Below, in pieces: positions 16,505 through 24,290 of a DNA stretch of 64,000 bases. The notes under the pieces are model-generated. The model was given only the letters and a program-made list of their open reading frames with translations. It was not told the origin of the DNA and did not search any database. The DNA comes from Moraxellaceae bacterium (GTDB lineage: Bacteria > Pseudomonadota > Gammaproteobacteria > Pseudomonadales > Moraxellaceae): positions 186,001 to 250,000 of the forward strand of contig JACKNZ010000005.1 in assembly GCA_024234595.1 (NCBI GenBank). The letters are read 5' to 3'. The position numbers were made by a program, and so were the translations under genes. The stretch's first letter is position 1, and every line of letters begins with the position of its first letter.

Positions 16505-16588
16505 AGCAACTAATTATTTATAACATCAATTAAAAGACCTATAATCAGGACACTTAACAACTCTTAAAATCTTGATATATAACACACC

Positions 16589-17326
16589 ATGAAACCCACC
16601 TATTTTATCTCTGACTTACATTTAGCTGCCGATTTGCCACGTGTCACCCAAGGTTTTACGCAGTTATTAGCCAAACTGCAAAGCAATGCTCAAGCCTTAT
16701 ATGTCTTAGGTGATTTATTTGAAGTATGGGTGGGTGACGATAATCTCAGCGACTACAACCAACAAATTATTCAGTGTTTTAAACAGTTAACCCAAAGTGG
16801 CGTGGCCTTATATTTTGTGCATGGCAATCGGGATTTTATGCTGGGTGAAGCATTTGCAACTGCGTGTGGAGGCCAATTATTGGCTGAACGTACCGTCATT
16901 AAATTAGGTGAACAATCTATTTTAGTTGAACATGGTGATGCTTTATGTACTTTAGACGAAAAGTTTATGGCATTTAGAGCGCAAAGTCGCAACCCACTTT
17001 GGCAACAAGGTATGTTAGCTAAACCACTGGCCGAACGTGTACAAATTGCTGAGTTGTGGCGCTTACAAAGCAAAATGCAAAACAGCAATAAGCCCGAAAA
17101 TATTATGGATGTGACACCACAAGCGGTGTTAGATACTTTGCAACAATATCAAGTGACCAGCCTATTACACGGTCATACTCATCGTCCAATGATTCATAAT
17201 ATCACTCTAAATAATGGTTCAACTGGACAACGTATTGTGTTAGGTGATTGGCAAGAAGAAACAGGCAGTGCTGTTATTGGTATTGCTGATGAGCAAGGTA
17301 TTAGATTAGAAGAATATCTGTTTTAG
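16589..17326 (+). CDS. lpxH: UDP-2,3-diacylglucosamine diphosphatase
   Basis: Lipid A pathway enzyme that cleaves UDP-2,3-diacylglucosamine to lipid X and UMP. The 245-residue metallophosphoesterase shows ISDLHLAAD at the N-terminus, LGDLFEVWVGDD (about residues 45-56), HGNRDFMLG, VEHGDALCT and HGHTHRP near residue 197, all metal-site motifs of LpxH. Length is typical. Peripheral inner-membrane location is known for the family. A REP pair and a bidirectional terminator separate it from the convergent lipase gene. Confidence 0.96.
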   Translation: MKPTYFISDLHLAADLPRVTQGFTQLLAKLQSNAQALYVLGDLFEVWVGDDNLSDYNQQIIQCFKQLTQSGVALYFVHGNRDFMLGEAFATACGGQLLAERTVIKLGEQSILVEHGDALCTLDEKFMAFRAQSRNPLWQQGMLAKPLAERVQIAELWRLQSKMQNSNKPENIMDVTPQAVLDTLQQYQVTSLLHGHTHRPMIHNITLNNGSTGQRIVLGDWQEETGSAVIGIADEQGIRLEEYLF

Positions 17327-17334
17327 CACCATTT

Positions 17335-17422
17335 GTAGCCTGTATGCAGCGCAGCGAAATACAGGAAAAACAAAACGTTAAGGCGCGTAATCCTGTGTTA
17401 CGTTGCACTTCACACAGGCTAC
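17335..17422. repeat. Paired REP element (alpha unit 17335-17365, beta unit 17392-17422)
   Basis: Left unit GTAGCCTGTATGCAGCGCAG...ATACAGG, right unit CCTGTGTTACGTTGC...ACACAGGCTAC. Compared with the pairs at 6269, 32267 and 61015 the order alpha-beta is reversed, so the whole element is inverted here. It lies between the convergent lpxH and lipase genes. Confidence 0.85.
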
Positions 17423-17440
17423 CAACTCTAAGCCCAAAAG

Positions 17441-17469
17441 ACAAACGGCCATTAAAATGGCCGTTTTGT
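17441..17469. terminator. Bidirectional terminator between lpxH and lipase
   Basis: ACAAACGGCCATTAAAATGG followed by CCGTTTTGT forms a stem flanked by A and T runs on both sides, serving the convergent genes. Confidence 0.8.
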
Positions 17470-17495
17470 ATCTTTACTCGGTTGATTAAACTGAT

Positions 17496-18431
17496 TTACA
17501 CGCCTGCATTTTTTAGGCGGTTAGCATGTTGACGATAAGCATCTTTTGGATCTGGTGCAAATAACCCCTGTACACCAAAGGTATGGTTAATCGCGTCGGC
17601 ATGGTTCCAAGGATAATCATCACGAATCACCTTACCAAAGTGACTAGAACATTGTCCTACTAAACCATCATTTGGTTCTGTACCAGCCAAACCAGTTAAA
17701 CCAAAAAAGTAATCTAAGGGGTCAACCACATTAGTAAATGAAGATGTGCCACTCCAAGAATAGTTTTTAATGCCATTAGCAGTATAAGCACCTTCTCCAC
17801 AAGCAGTAGTTGGCACACCATTAGGATGTAGCGCATTAAAAGCAGCTGCGCCAGAGGTTGTTAACGAAGCTAATGCAGCTAAAGAATCTTCTGGACGGTC
17901 ATTGCCCGCCAAGAAGTTTAAAATACCCATCATGCCATCAACAACCGAACCCACTAAACTTTGGGCTGTACCTGCTGGCACAATGCCATTCACAAAATTG
18001 GCTACTGGACTACCTTTGGCTGGACTATGGACTAAGGTTAATGAAGCCACTTTGGTCGGAATAGCATCCGCAACATAACGAATCGAAAAACCACCATGAC
18101 TATGGCCTAACAAATTGACTTTTTGAGCACCACTGATAGCCAAAATAGTTTGTACTTGACTGAGTAACTGCTCACCGCGCGCCTCTGAACTGTTTAAGGC
18201 TGAAGCAGAAGTTGTATAAACTTTGCCACCACTATAAGTAATTGCCGAAGGAATGTCGTACCAATAATCGACAAAACCGACTAATTTTTCAAACCCCAAC
18301 ACACCAGGTGCCATTACAATGGGATATTTAGTTTTGGTGTAGGTACAGTCTTCCCACCACCAGCAAGCTTGTGCCTGAGTAGCAACAATCGAACTGGCTA
18401 ATAAAGTAGCGGTTGCGAGTAGTTTTTTCAT
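17496..18431 (-). CDS. Secreted triacylglycerol lipase (family I, foldase-dependent), paralogue 1
   Basis: Start taken at ATG 18431 (MKKLLATATLL, 311 aa) with GGGGA upstream, giving a normal Sec signal peptide cleaved after TQA. The alpha/beta hydrolase nucleophile motif GHSHGG lies near residue 110; the catalytic Asp is in NDGLVGQC and the His in NHADAIN, the pattern of Pseudomonas family I lipases that need a Lif foldase and type II secretion. Three Cys-containing segments (CWWWEDC, TACGEG, VGQC) may form disulfides. It is closely related to the lipase at 20240-21175 and lies downstream of lifO, separated by a terminator-like hairpin, so it probably has its own promoter. Confidence 0.92.
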   Translation of the reverse strand: MKKLLATATLLASSIVATQAQACWWWEDCTYTKTKYPIVMAPGVLGFEKLVGFVDYWYDIPSAITYSGGKVYTTSASALNSSEARGEQLLSQVQTILAISGAQKVNLLGHSHGGFSIRYVADAIPTKVASLTLVHSPAKGSPVANFVNGIVPAGTAQSLVGSVVDGMMGILNFLAGNDRPEDSLAALASLTTSGAAAFNALHPNGVPTTACGEGAYTANGIKNYSWSGTSSFTNVVDPLDYFFGLTGLAGTEPNDGLVGQCSSHFGKVIRDDYPWNHADAINHTFGVQGLFAPDPKDAYRQHANRLKNAGV

Positions 18432-18624
18432 AGTAAATCCCCAGCTTTTTTGCTTATTGTTTGTGTTGTTGTTCAATTATTAGGGCTTAATTAGAGATAT
18501 TTTTGTTTAGAGTATTTACTTTAATTCTGTACACTATAGCTCAAAAAAAAGGCTTTACCAGCATCAAGGCTGTTTTAAAACGCCATATTTTTGCTTTTAA
18601 ACGACATTCTGCCGAATGGTATTA

Positions 18625-18659
18625 AAAACTCAACAAACGGTAGCGTGTACCGTCTGTTG
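18625..18659 (-). terminator. Terminator after lifO
   Basis: On the minus strand CAACAGACGGTA and TACCGTTTGTTG pair with one mismatch around a short loop and are followed by AGTTTTT. It should end the lipase 2-lifO transcript before lipase 1. Confidence 0.65.
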
Positions 18660-18682
18660 CGCCAATCCGCCTATAAACTCAT

Positions 18683-18806
18683 GACTTACACACTTCACCG
18701 AAATTAGCGCGTTTTGCACCCTCACCCCAACCCTCTCCCTCAGGGAGAGGGAGGAGCGTAGCGGAGGGTGAGGGCGTGAGCAAATAAGCGATAACGGCGT
18801 AAGTTC
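18683..18806. mobile_element. MITE-like element, copy A
   Basis: Ends GACTTACACACTTCACCG and ATAACGGCGTAAGTTC match the termini of the copies at 20010, 23145 and 41717, with decay at both tips. The core is a CCCTCACCC...GGGTGAGGG palindrome nearly the same as in the 41717 copy. It ends four bases from the lifO stop codon. It encodes no protein. Confidence 0.75.
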
Positions 18807-18810
18807 TAAA

Positions 18811-19866
18811 TTAAGGCTTCACCCCTTGGTCGTGCATGGTTTCAAACGCCCCCACACGAACCCGTTCTTGCTCATTAAACTGCTTGTTTTTAATATCATT
18901 GAGTTGTTGCTGACGTTGAGCATCACTCAAGGCAGGATTTTTAAGAATGCCATCACGGGTTTGTAAATAACTGTTTATGCGCGTATCCCATTCGGCACGT
19001 TCTTTATCCAAAGCCTCTAAACGTTCTGTTGCTTCGACCCCCACAACTTGCTCACGAATAGCACGCAATTCTTCGGGTTTACCGCCTCGTGCTTTCCAGT
19101 CTTCGGTAAAAGTTGTTAACTCTTGATATTTATTGAGCGTTTGCACACTTTCTTTAAGTTGTGGTGGCAAGGTGTTTAACAACTCAGCGGTACGTTTGGC
19201 TTTTTCGGCAGCACTAAGATTTTTGTCTTGCATCACTTCGATACGCGCCATGGTATAACGGTCATAGGCATCTTCATCACCAAAAAATGCCTGAATGACT
19301 TCTCGCGACAAAAACTGTGTTCTCAGCGAGGCGATTTGTTCTTTTTGTTGACGAATTGCTGCCATATTTTTAGCAGGGTCGCCTTGTATTTGTGGCAAAC
19401 GTCCTAAGGAATCACGATACGACAAATAGCCGTCTAAAATCTGCTCAGCTTGTTGGGCAGCTTGGGGATAATTGGCCAATTTATGACGAATATAGGCACG
19501 AATCCGCGCCACAATGGTGGTTAAATCTTCTTCGCCAATAGCAGACAAAAAGTAATCAAACGTTTGTCGAATACTTTGACTAATAATCAAATTACCGTTT
19601 TTATCGACCTCTAATGCACCATCAACTTCGGTATCCATTAGCGATTTAGGCATACTTTCACGGCCTGTCTTAAATCGGGTATCTGTTTTGGACTTTTCAA
19701 TCGCAGAAGCAACTTCTTGAGGACTGGGCAAGCCTTGAGGAGCGGCTGTAGTGGCTGCTACAGGGGTTGCTGTAACGGTTTCTTCGGGAGTGCGTGCCAA
19801 CCACAATAAAATGACGGCAATAACTATCAGCGATACACTGACACCGATTGCAATTTTACGTTGCAT
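18811..19866 (-). CDS. lifO: Lipase-specific foldase (Lif chaperone)
   Basis: A 351-residue protein with an N-terminal membrane anchor (about residues 5-24), an Ala/Pro/Thr-rich linker and a helical periplasmic domain. The Lif hallmark RQTFDYFLSAIGE (near residue 100) is clear. Such foldases are inner-membrane anchored and fold family I lipases in the periplasm before type II secretion. It lies between two paralogous lipase genes in the same orientation, and both neighbouring intergenic regions contain a MITE copy. One foldase probably serves both lipases. Confidence 0.93.
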   Translation of the reverse strand: MQRKIAIGVSVSLIVIAVILLWLARTPEETVTATPVAATTAAPQGLPSPQEVASAIEKSKTDTRFKTGRESMPKSLMDTEVDGALEVDKNGNLIISQSIRQTFDYFLSAIGEEDLTTIVARIRAYIRHKLANYPQAAQQAEQILDGYLSYRDSLGRLPQIQGDPAKNMAAIRQQKEQIASLRTQFLSREVIQAFFGDEDAYDRYTMARIEVMQDKNLSAAEKAKRTAELLNTLPPQLKESVQTLNKYQELTTFTEDWKARGGKPEELRAIREQVVGVEATERLEALDKERAEWDTRINSYLQTRDGILKNPALSDAQRQQQLNDIKNKQFNEQERVRVGAFETMHDQGVKP

Positions 19867-20009
19867 TGTTGTTTTTTCCTTTTGTAGAGTTATAAATAGG
19901 AATTAAGCCCTTTCAGAGGTAGGCTTTTATTTTTGCTTTTATCTGTTTAACAAAGGCCTTAAATCAAACTCCCTATCATAGCAAACTCTATCGCCAATGA
20001 CCTAATATT

Positions 20010-20108
20010 AGGACTTACGCGGTTATCGCTTATTTGTTCACATTTCAACCGTTTTTAACGGTTTTATGTTCACAAAACGCGCTAATTTCGGTGAAATGCG
20101 TAAGTCCT
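20010..20108. mobile_element. MITE-like element, copy B (shortest, best termini)
   Basis: A 99-base element with perfect 11-base terminal inverted repeats AGGACTTACGC/GCGTAAGTCCT. The core is a small ACCGTTTTTAACGGT hairpin instead of the CCCTC-rich core of other copies. AATATT flanks it on the left directly and on the right after one extra G, a possible target duplication. Confidence 0.85.
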
Positions 20109-20205
20109 GAATATTCTAAAAAAGTCAGTTGTTAACGACAATACTAAACCCCTACCCCGACTTATCAACAGTGGAGAAACGACACAGAAATATCTTTTAT
20201 AAGAA

Positions 20206-20234
20206 AAAGGCTTGTATCAACGACACAAGCCTTT
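20206..20234 (-). terminator. Terminator after lipase 2
   Basis: On the minus strand AAAGGCTTGT and ACAAGCCTTT arms form a ten-base stem followed by a T-rich stretch, just after the lipase 2 stop codon. Confidence 0.75.
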
Positions 20235-20239
20235 AAGGA

Positions 20240-21175
20240 TTATACGCCTGCGTTCTTTAAACGGTTGGCATGTTGACGATAAACATCGGTAGGATTAGGT
20301 GCAAACAAGCCGCGCACACCAAATAATTGATTGATAGCATCGCCGTGGTTATGTGGGTAGTTGTCACGAATCACTTTACCAAAATGACTGACACATTGAC
20401 CAACTAAACCGTCATTTGGCTCAGAAGTAGAAACTAAAGACATCACACCAAAGAATGTATCTAATGGGTCTAACACATTAGTCACGGCAGATGTACCACT
20501 CCAAGAGTAGTTTTTGATACCATTTGTTGTGTATGCACCTTCGCCACACGCTGTGGTTGGCACACCATTCGGATGCTTAGCATTAAATGCAGCAGCACCT
20601 GCTGTATCTAAAGATTTCATGCTTGCCATAAAATCTTCTTTGTAGCTATTACCAGCCAAAAAGGTAATAAAGTTAGAAACTGCTGTGCCTACTGTTTGTA
20701 CTAAGCTACCTGCAACAGTACCGTCTGTACCTGTTAAAATAGCTGCGCCTTTAACACCTTTAACTGGGCTATGAATAGTGGTGACCGAAGCAACACGCGA
20801 AGGAATAGCAGTAGCCACATAACGCACCGAAAAACCACCATGACTGTGACCCATCAAGTTAACTTTGGCTGCACCGCTAATAGCCAAAATATTTTGTACT
20901 TGAGCTAGTAATTGCTCGCCACGCGCTTCGGAGCTATTGAATGCAGAAGCAGAAGTAGTGTAAACCTTGCCACCACTTTTTTGCACAGCAGAAGGGATAC
21001 CATACCAGTAATCAACAAAACCGACTAATTTGTCAAAACCCAAGACACCTGGTGCCAAAACCATTGGATATTTAGTTTTGGTGTAAGTGCAATCTTCCCA
21101 GAACCAGCAAGCTTGAGCTTGAGTAGCAACAATAGAGCTAGCCAATAATGTTGCAGTAGCAAGTAACTTTTTCAT
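20240..21175 (-). CDS. Secreted triacylglycerol lipase (family I, foldase-dependent), paralogue 2
   Basis: A 311-residue precursor preceded by GAGGAAAAC, with the same signal peptide as paralogue 1 (MKKLLATATLLASS). The GHSHGG nucleophile motif, NDGLVGQC (Asp) and NHGDAINQ (His) are all intact. It differs most from paralogue 1 in the central lid region (about residues 130-185). It is the first gene of the lip-lif-lip cluster; upstream is a 290-base region with two inverted repeats that may bind a regulator. The pair arose by duplication, inferred from near-identical ends. Confidence 0.92.
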   Translation of the reverse strand: MKKLLATATLLASSIVATQAQACWFWEDCTYTKTKYPMVLAPGVLGFDKLVGFVDYWYGIPSAVQKSGGKVYTTSASAFNSSEARGEQLLAQVQNILAISGAAKVNLMGHSHGGFSVRYVATAIPSRVASVTTIHSPVKGVKGAAILTGTDGTVAGSLVQTVGTAVSNFITFLAGNSYKEDFMASMKSLDTAGAAAFNAKHPNGVPTTACGEGAYTTNGIKNYSWSGTSAVTNVLDPLDTFFGVMSLVSTSEPNDGLVGQCVSHFGKVIRDNYPHNHGDAINQLFGVRGLFAPNPTDVYRQHANRLKNAGV

Positions 21176-21312
21176 GGTTGTTTTCCTCGTTGTTAGCCTT
21201 CGCAGACTTTTAGTTTTTAATTTAAATTGTTAATTTATTTTTTAGAGTAAAAACACTATTTTTAAAATACATTTGTGCTTTATTGTGTATGGAAGGCATT
21301 TTATGAGAAAAA

Positions 21313-21341
21313 GTGTCGCAAAAATTGCGAATTTACGACAC
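21313..21341. promoter_or_regulatory. Inverted repeat upstream of lipase 2
   Basis: GTGTCG and CGACAC arms enclose 17 bases that include GCAAAAATTGC, itself palindromic. About 140 bases before the lipase start. A regulatory role is inferred from position only. Confidence 0.3.
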
Positions 21342-21382
21342 TGACTGGTAATTGACGACAGCCCGATAAACGGTCATTGTTA

Positions 21383-21402
21383 GACAAATGGCGCATTTTG
21401 TC
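21383..21402. promoter_or_regulatory. 20-base palindrome upstream of lipase 2
   Basis: GACAAATGGCGCATTTTGTC is an imperfect palindrome; a third half-site AGACAAATGC lies at about 21427. Spaced half-sites of this sort are typical of activator binding, but no regulator gene is nearby. Confidence 0.35.
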
Positions 21403-21469
21403 GGATAAGTGGTGTGATTAAAGGCTAGACAAATGCAGAATATGTTAAAAGCTTCGTTTTATAACACCA

Positions 21470-22093
21470 CTAATTGACAAGCAACGCTTGACTTGGCACG
21501 CCACTATGAAACCGCACTTCGGTATCTTCTTGCAAAATTAGCTCAGCTTCTTTCTCTCTAAAAAAAGCAATGCGCTCATCAATAGGCTCTGGACTATATA
21601 ACTGAGCCAAAGACAAATAATATTCAAAATGACGGGACTCTGACTTTAGCAAAAATAGATAATAGCGTTTTAGTTCTTCATCTAAATAGGGAGCAATGGC
21701 CGCAAAACGCTCACAAGAACGCGCCTCAACAAAGGCACCAATAATCAAAATATCAATTAAATGTTGCGGCTCATAGGTTCTAACGTGTTTACGCAAACTG
21801 CCTGCATAACGAGAGTTACTAATATAAACATAGTCAATGCCACGTTTTTTCATAATGGACATCACTTGTTCGTAATGTAATAACTCCTCACGGGCAAGTT
21901 GTGCTAACTGTTCTTGTAGTTGTTGTTTGTCATTGTAGCGAAACAATAAAGTCATGGCAGTGCTAGCGGCTTTTTTCTCGCAATTAGCATGATCTTGTAA
22001 CAATAATGGAATGTCTGTTATGGCGGCATCTATCCATGCTTGTGGGGTCGGACACGCTAAAAAATCTAACACAGGCTGCAAAAATTCACTCAT
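21470..22093 (-). CDS. miaE: tRNA-(ms2io6A)-hydroxylase
   Basis: Di-iron monooxygenase that hydroxylates the isopentenyl group of ms2i6A37 in tRNAs. The 207-residue protein has the ferritin-like iron ligands in EELLHYEQV (about residues 69-77), FVEARSCERF and ESRHFEYY, the normal set for MiaE. It stands alone, divergent from the acyltransferase gene at 22214. Confidence 0.93.
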   Translation of the reverse strand: MSEFLQPVLDFLACPTPQAWIDAAITDIPLLLQDHANCEKKAASTAMTLLFRYNDKQQLQEQLAQLAREELLHYEQVMSIMKKRGIDYVYISNSRYAGSLRKHVRTYEPQHLIDILIIGAFVEARSCERFAAIAPYLDEELKRYYLFLLKSESRHFEYYLSLAQLYSPEPIDERIAFFREKEAELILQEDTEVRFHSGVPSQALLVN

Positions 22094-22213
22094 TCTTCAA
22101 CATCGCTCAAACTAAACATAGATTGCAAAAAACGCAAATTATACGCGGTTTTGCTTGGTATTGCGCGTGTCGTCATTTATGCTTTGATTTTGTTATTTTT
22201 AGCTATACGTTTT

Positions 22214-23143
22214 ATGTCTGACTCACAACAACCCTCTGCTCATGCTCAATCTGCTGCACTTGCAGGCAAAGATAGCTTTACCCTATCCGTATTACATTTT
22301 TTTAGCCGTTTAAGCTTGGCGAGCTTGCAATGGTTAGGACTGATGATTGGCACGATTGCCGCTTGGTTTCCTCATGGGCCTGCATGGGTGATACGACGTA
22401 ATCTTAAACTGTGTTTTCCTGAACAAAGTGAACGCTGGATTAACGACACGACTAAACAAAATTTAATTTATACCGCGCAAACCGCCCTCGAATTTACCAA
22501 AACATGGGGTGTAGAGCCTCAATATAGCATTGAGCAAATGACTGAGATAGAAAATGCCGAGTTATTTTTGCAAGCGGTTAAATCACCCAAAGGCTGTTTT
22601 ATTTTAGTACCCCACTTTGGTAACTGGGAGTTTATGAACCCGTGGGTTAGCTCGCACTGTAGCCCTGTGATTATGTACAAACCTAGTAAAAATAAGGCCT
22701 TAGATAGTTTTGTTCGTCAGGCGCGTAGCCGCCTTAATAGTAGTCTAGTGCCTACAGACGAAAGCGGTGTCAAAGCGGTATTTAAAGCTCTAAAAAGTGG
22801 CGGCGTTTCTATTATTTTACCCGACCATACCCCCCACGATAATGGCGGTATTTTTGCGCCTTTTTTTGGCATTTCGGTGTGGAGTGGTATTTTAGCCTCT
22901 AAGTTAATTCAAAAAACCCAATGCGAAGTGATTATGCTATCGTGCGTTCACCACCCTTCGGGAAACGGTTTTAAAGTAACTGTGGATAAAGTAGAGCCTG
23001 ATGTGTATAGCAAAGATTTATTAACATCGGTCACGGCTATCAATAAGAGTGTCGAAAACTTGATTAGACGCAATCCATCCCAATATCAATGGATATACAA
23101 ACGCTTTAAAAAATGTGAACATTTGCAAAATGTGTATCAGTAG
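22214..23143 (+). CDS. LpxL/HtrB-type lysophospholipid/lipid A acyltransferase
   Basis: Start taken at ATG 22214 (MSDSQQPSAH, 310 aa); an in-frame TTG at 22151 would add a 21-residue hydrophobic stretch. Family features are HFGNWEFMNPW with the catalytic HX4E (near residue 130), the Arg-containing RQARSRLN segment, and ILPDHTPHDNGG. LpxL-type enzymes add secondary acyl chains to lipid A at the inner membrane; the Asp-His-Thr-Pro variant and length leave room for another acceptor such as ornithine lipid or a membrane glycolipid. MITE copy C begins two bases after the stop. Confidence 0.82.
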   Translation: MSDSQQPSAHAQSAALAGKDSFTLSVLHFFSRLSLASLQWLGLMIGTIAAWFPHGPAWVIRRNLKLCFPEQSERWINDTTKQNLIYTAQTALEFTKTWGVEPQYSIEQMTEIENAELFLQAVKSPKGCFILVPHFGNWEFMNPWVSSHCSPVIMYKPSKNKALDSFVRQARSRLNSSLVPTDESGVKAVFKALKSGGVSIILPDHTPHDNGGIFAPFFGISVWSGILASKLIQKTQCEVIMLSCVHHPSGNGFKVTVDKVEPDVYSKDLLTSVTAINKSVENLIRRNPSQYQWIYKRFKKCEHLQNVYQ

Positions 23144-23144
23144 C

Positions 23145-23284
23145 AGGACTTACGCATTTCACCGAAATTAGCGCGTTTTGAAAATCCTCCCCAACCCTCC
23201 TTTACGAAAGGAGGGAGTTTCCCCCTTTTTGAAAGGGGGACTAAGGGGGATTTAGTGAGCAAATAAGCGATAACCGCGTAAGTC
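23145..23284. mobile_element. MITE-like element, copy C
   Basis: Opposite orientation to copies B and D: it starts AGGACTTACGCATTTCACCG and ends GATAACCGCGTAAGTC. The core is two nested CCCTCC/GGAGGG and CCCCC/GGGGG palindromes. It fills nearly all the space between the acyltransferase stop and the telA-like start, so it may influence the promoter of the tellurite unit. Confidence 0.8.
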
Positions 23285-23312
23285 ATAAATAATAGTTGCA
23301 GGGAGATGAAGC

Positions 23313-24290
23313 GTGGTTAAAACCTTTCATCAAGAAAACAGTCAAAAAAATCAAGCCACTGCAACCGAGCAGCCAAAGCCACTATTTCAACCCAATAGTC
23401 AGGCAATAGTCGATGAGCAGAGTCTTGATTTAGTTAAAAACTCTATTGCTCGTTTACAGTTAGATGACCACGAATTCTCAGACGTTGAAATTCAACGTGC
23501 CACCCTCTTAAAAAGTACTATTCGTATTGATGATGTTAGTTATATTACCGACTATGGTGCAGAGGCCAGTCAATACAGCGAACAAATTCTTAATCAACTC
23601 AACACCATTACCAAAACTGATTATGCCGATGGTGTACGCAAATATTTAAGCTATATTTTGGCAGCCACTCAAAAAGTTGATATACAAGCGATTAGCAGTG
23701 GCAAAGAACCGTCTTTTTTTGCCCGTTTGTTTGGCAAAGGCGGCATTAGTCGCAAATCGGACTTTTTGGCACTCGAACGCGATATGAGAAGTAATATTAC
23801 TTTTTGCCAAAATCGTCTTAATAACCTTAAAAAGACTCAACAAGTATTTGGTGAGTTATTTGCCAAAAACGAACAACAATTTAAAGAGTTAACCGTTTAT
23901 TTATTGGCAGGACAATTACGCTTAGAAGAAGAACAAAACCTGCAACAAGCAACCTCAGTAGCCGCTAATGTTTTTGCTAAACAAGCACAACTAGACAAAG
24001 AACAAGCACTTAGTCGTTTTGAACGACGTTTGCAAACCCTCAAAGTGCTTAGACACACGGTATTATTACGCATGGGTCAACTGCGTTTAGAGCAAAAAAA
24101 TATGCTGACGCTTATTGACCAAGCTAATGAAACCTTAAACTTAGTTGTTCCTGCTTGGAAACAACAAGTATTAGCGTTATTCTCGTTGTCTAACAGTGAT
24201 GCCCAAAGCGAGCTATATCAACAACTACTCGCTACCCAAGACAACTTACATCAACAATTACGTTTATTAAACACTAAGGAAAGCTCATGA
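23313..24290 (+). CDS. TelA-family-like protein 1 (toxic anion resistance)
   Basis: A 325-residue largely alpha-helical protein starting at GTG with GGGAGATGA seven bases upstream. The region FARLFGKGGISRKSDFLAL and the following coiled-coil helices, ending PAWKQQVLALF, parallel the next gene, which is a clear TelA homologue, so this is a divergent paralogue. TelA/KlaA proteins accompany Ter proteins in tellurite, colicin and phage resistance; biochemistry is unknown. Its stop overlaps the next start by four bases. Confidence 0.7.
   Translation: MVKTFHQENSQKNQATATEQPKPLFQPNSQAIVDEQSLDLVKNSIARLQLDDHEFSDVEIQRATLLKSTIRIDDVSYITDYGAEASQYSEQILNQLNTITKTDYADGVRKYLSYILAATQKVDIQAISSGKEPSFFARLFGKGGISRKSDFLALERDMRSNITFCQNRLNNLKKTQQVFGELFAKNEQQFKELTVYLLAGQLRLEEEQNLQQATSVAANVFAKQAQLDKEQALSRFERRLQTLKVLRHTVLLRMGQLRLEQKNMLTLIDQANETLNLVVPAWKQQVLALFSLSNSDAQSELYQQLLATQDNLHQQLRLLNTKESS

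Larger units (their letters stand above)
16117..16588. other. Intergenic region with REP unit and possible decayed small ORFs
   Basis: After ppiB comes a hairpin GCTGGGC-AAAAT-GCCCAGC (about 16131-16149) without a T-run. On the plus strand 16210-16281 encodes a 23-residue hydrophobic peptide (MGNAILIILSVLFALACGC...). On the minus strand 16278-16468 holds two short frames that look like one frameshifted gene. A REP unit is at 16474-16504. A TATAAT at 16540-16545 could be the -10 of lpxH. Confidence 0.5.
18432..18810. other. Spacer between lifO and lipase 1
   Basis: Contains a minus-strand terminator (18625-18659), MITE copy A next to the lifO stop (18683-18806), and an AT-rich stretch upstream of lipase 1 with a minus-strand TATAGT at 18533-18538 that could be a -10. 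No gene is visible. Confidence 0.5.
19867..20239. other. Spacer between lipase 2 and lifO
   Basis: Holds the lipase 2 terminator (20206-20234) and MITE copy B (20010-20108). The remaining AT-rich sequence next to lifO could carry a lifO promoter but no convincing hexamer pair was found. No gene is visible. Confidence 0.5.

Noticed and set aside
18432..18476. Longer start of lipase 1 (15 extra residues)
   Set aside because: The added stretch is polar and precedes the signal peptide; the ATG at 18431 has a ribosome binding site and gives the same N-terminus as paralogue 2.
22151..22213. TTG start for the LpxL-type acyltransferase
   Set aside because: It would add a hydrophobic leader but starts with a rare codon and lacks a ribosome binding site; the ATG at 22214 fits family length. 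Not fully excluded.
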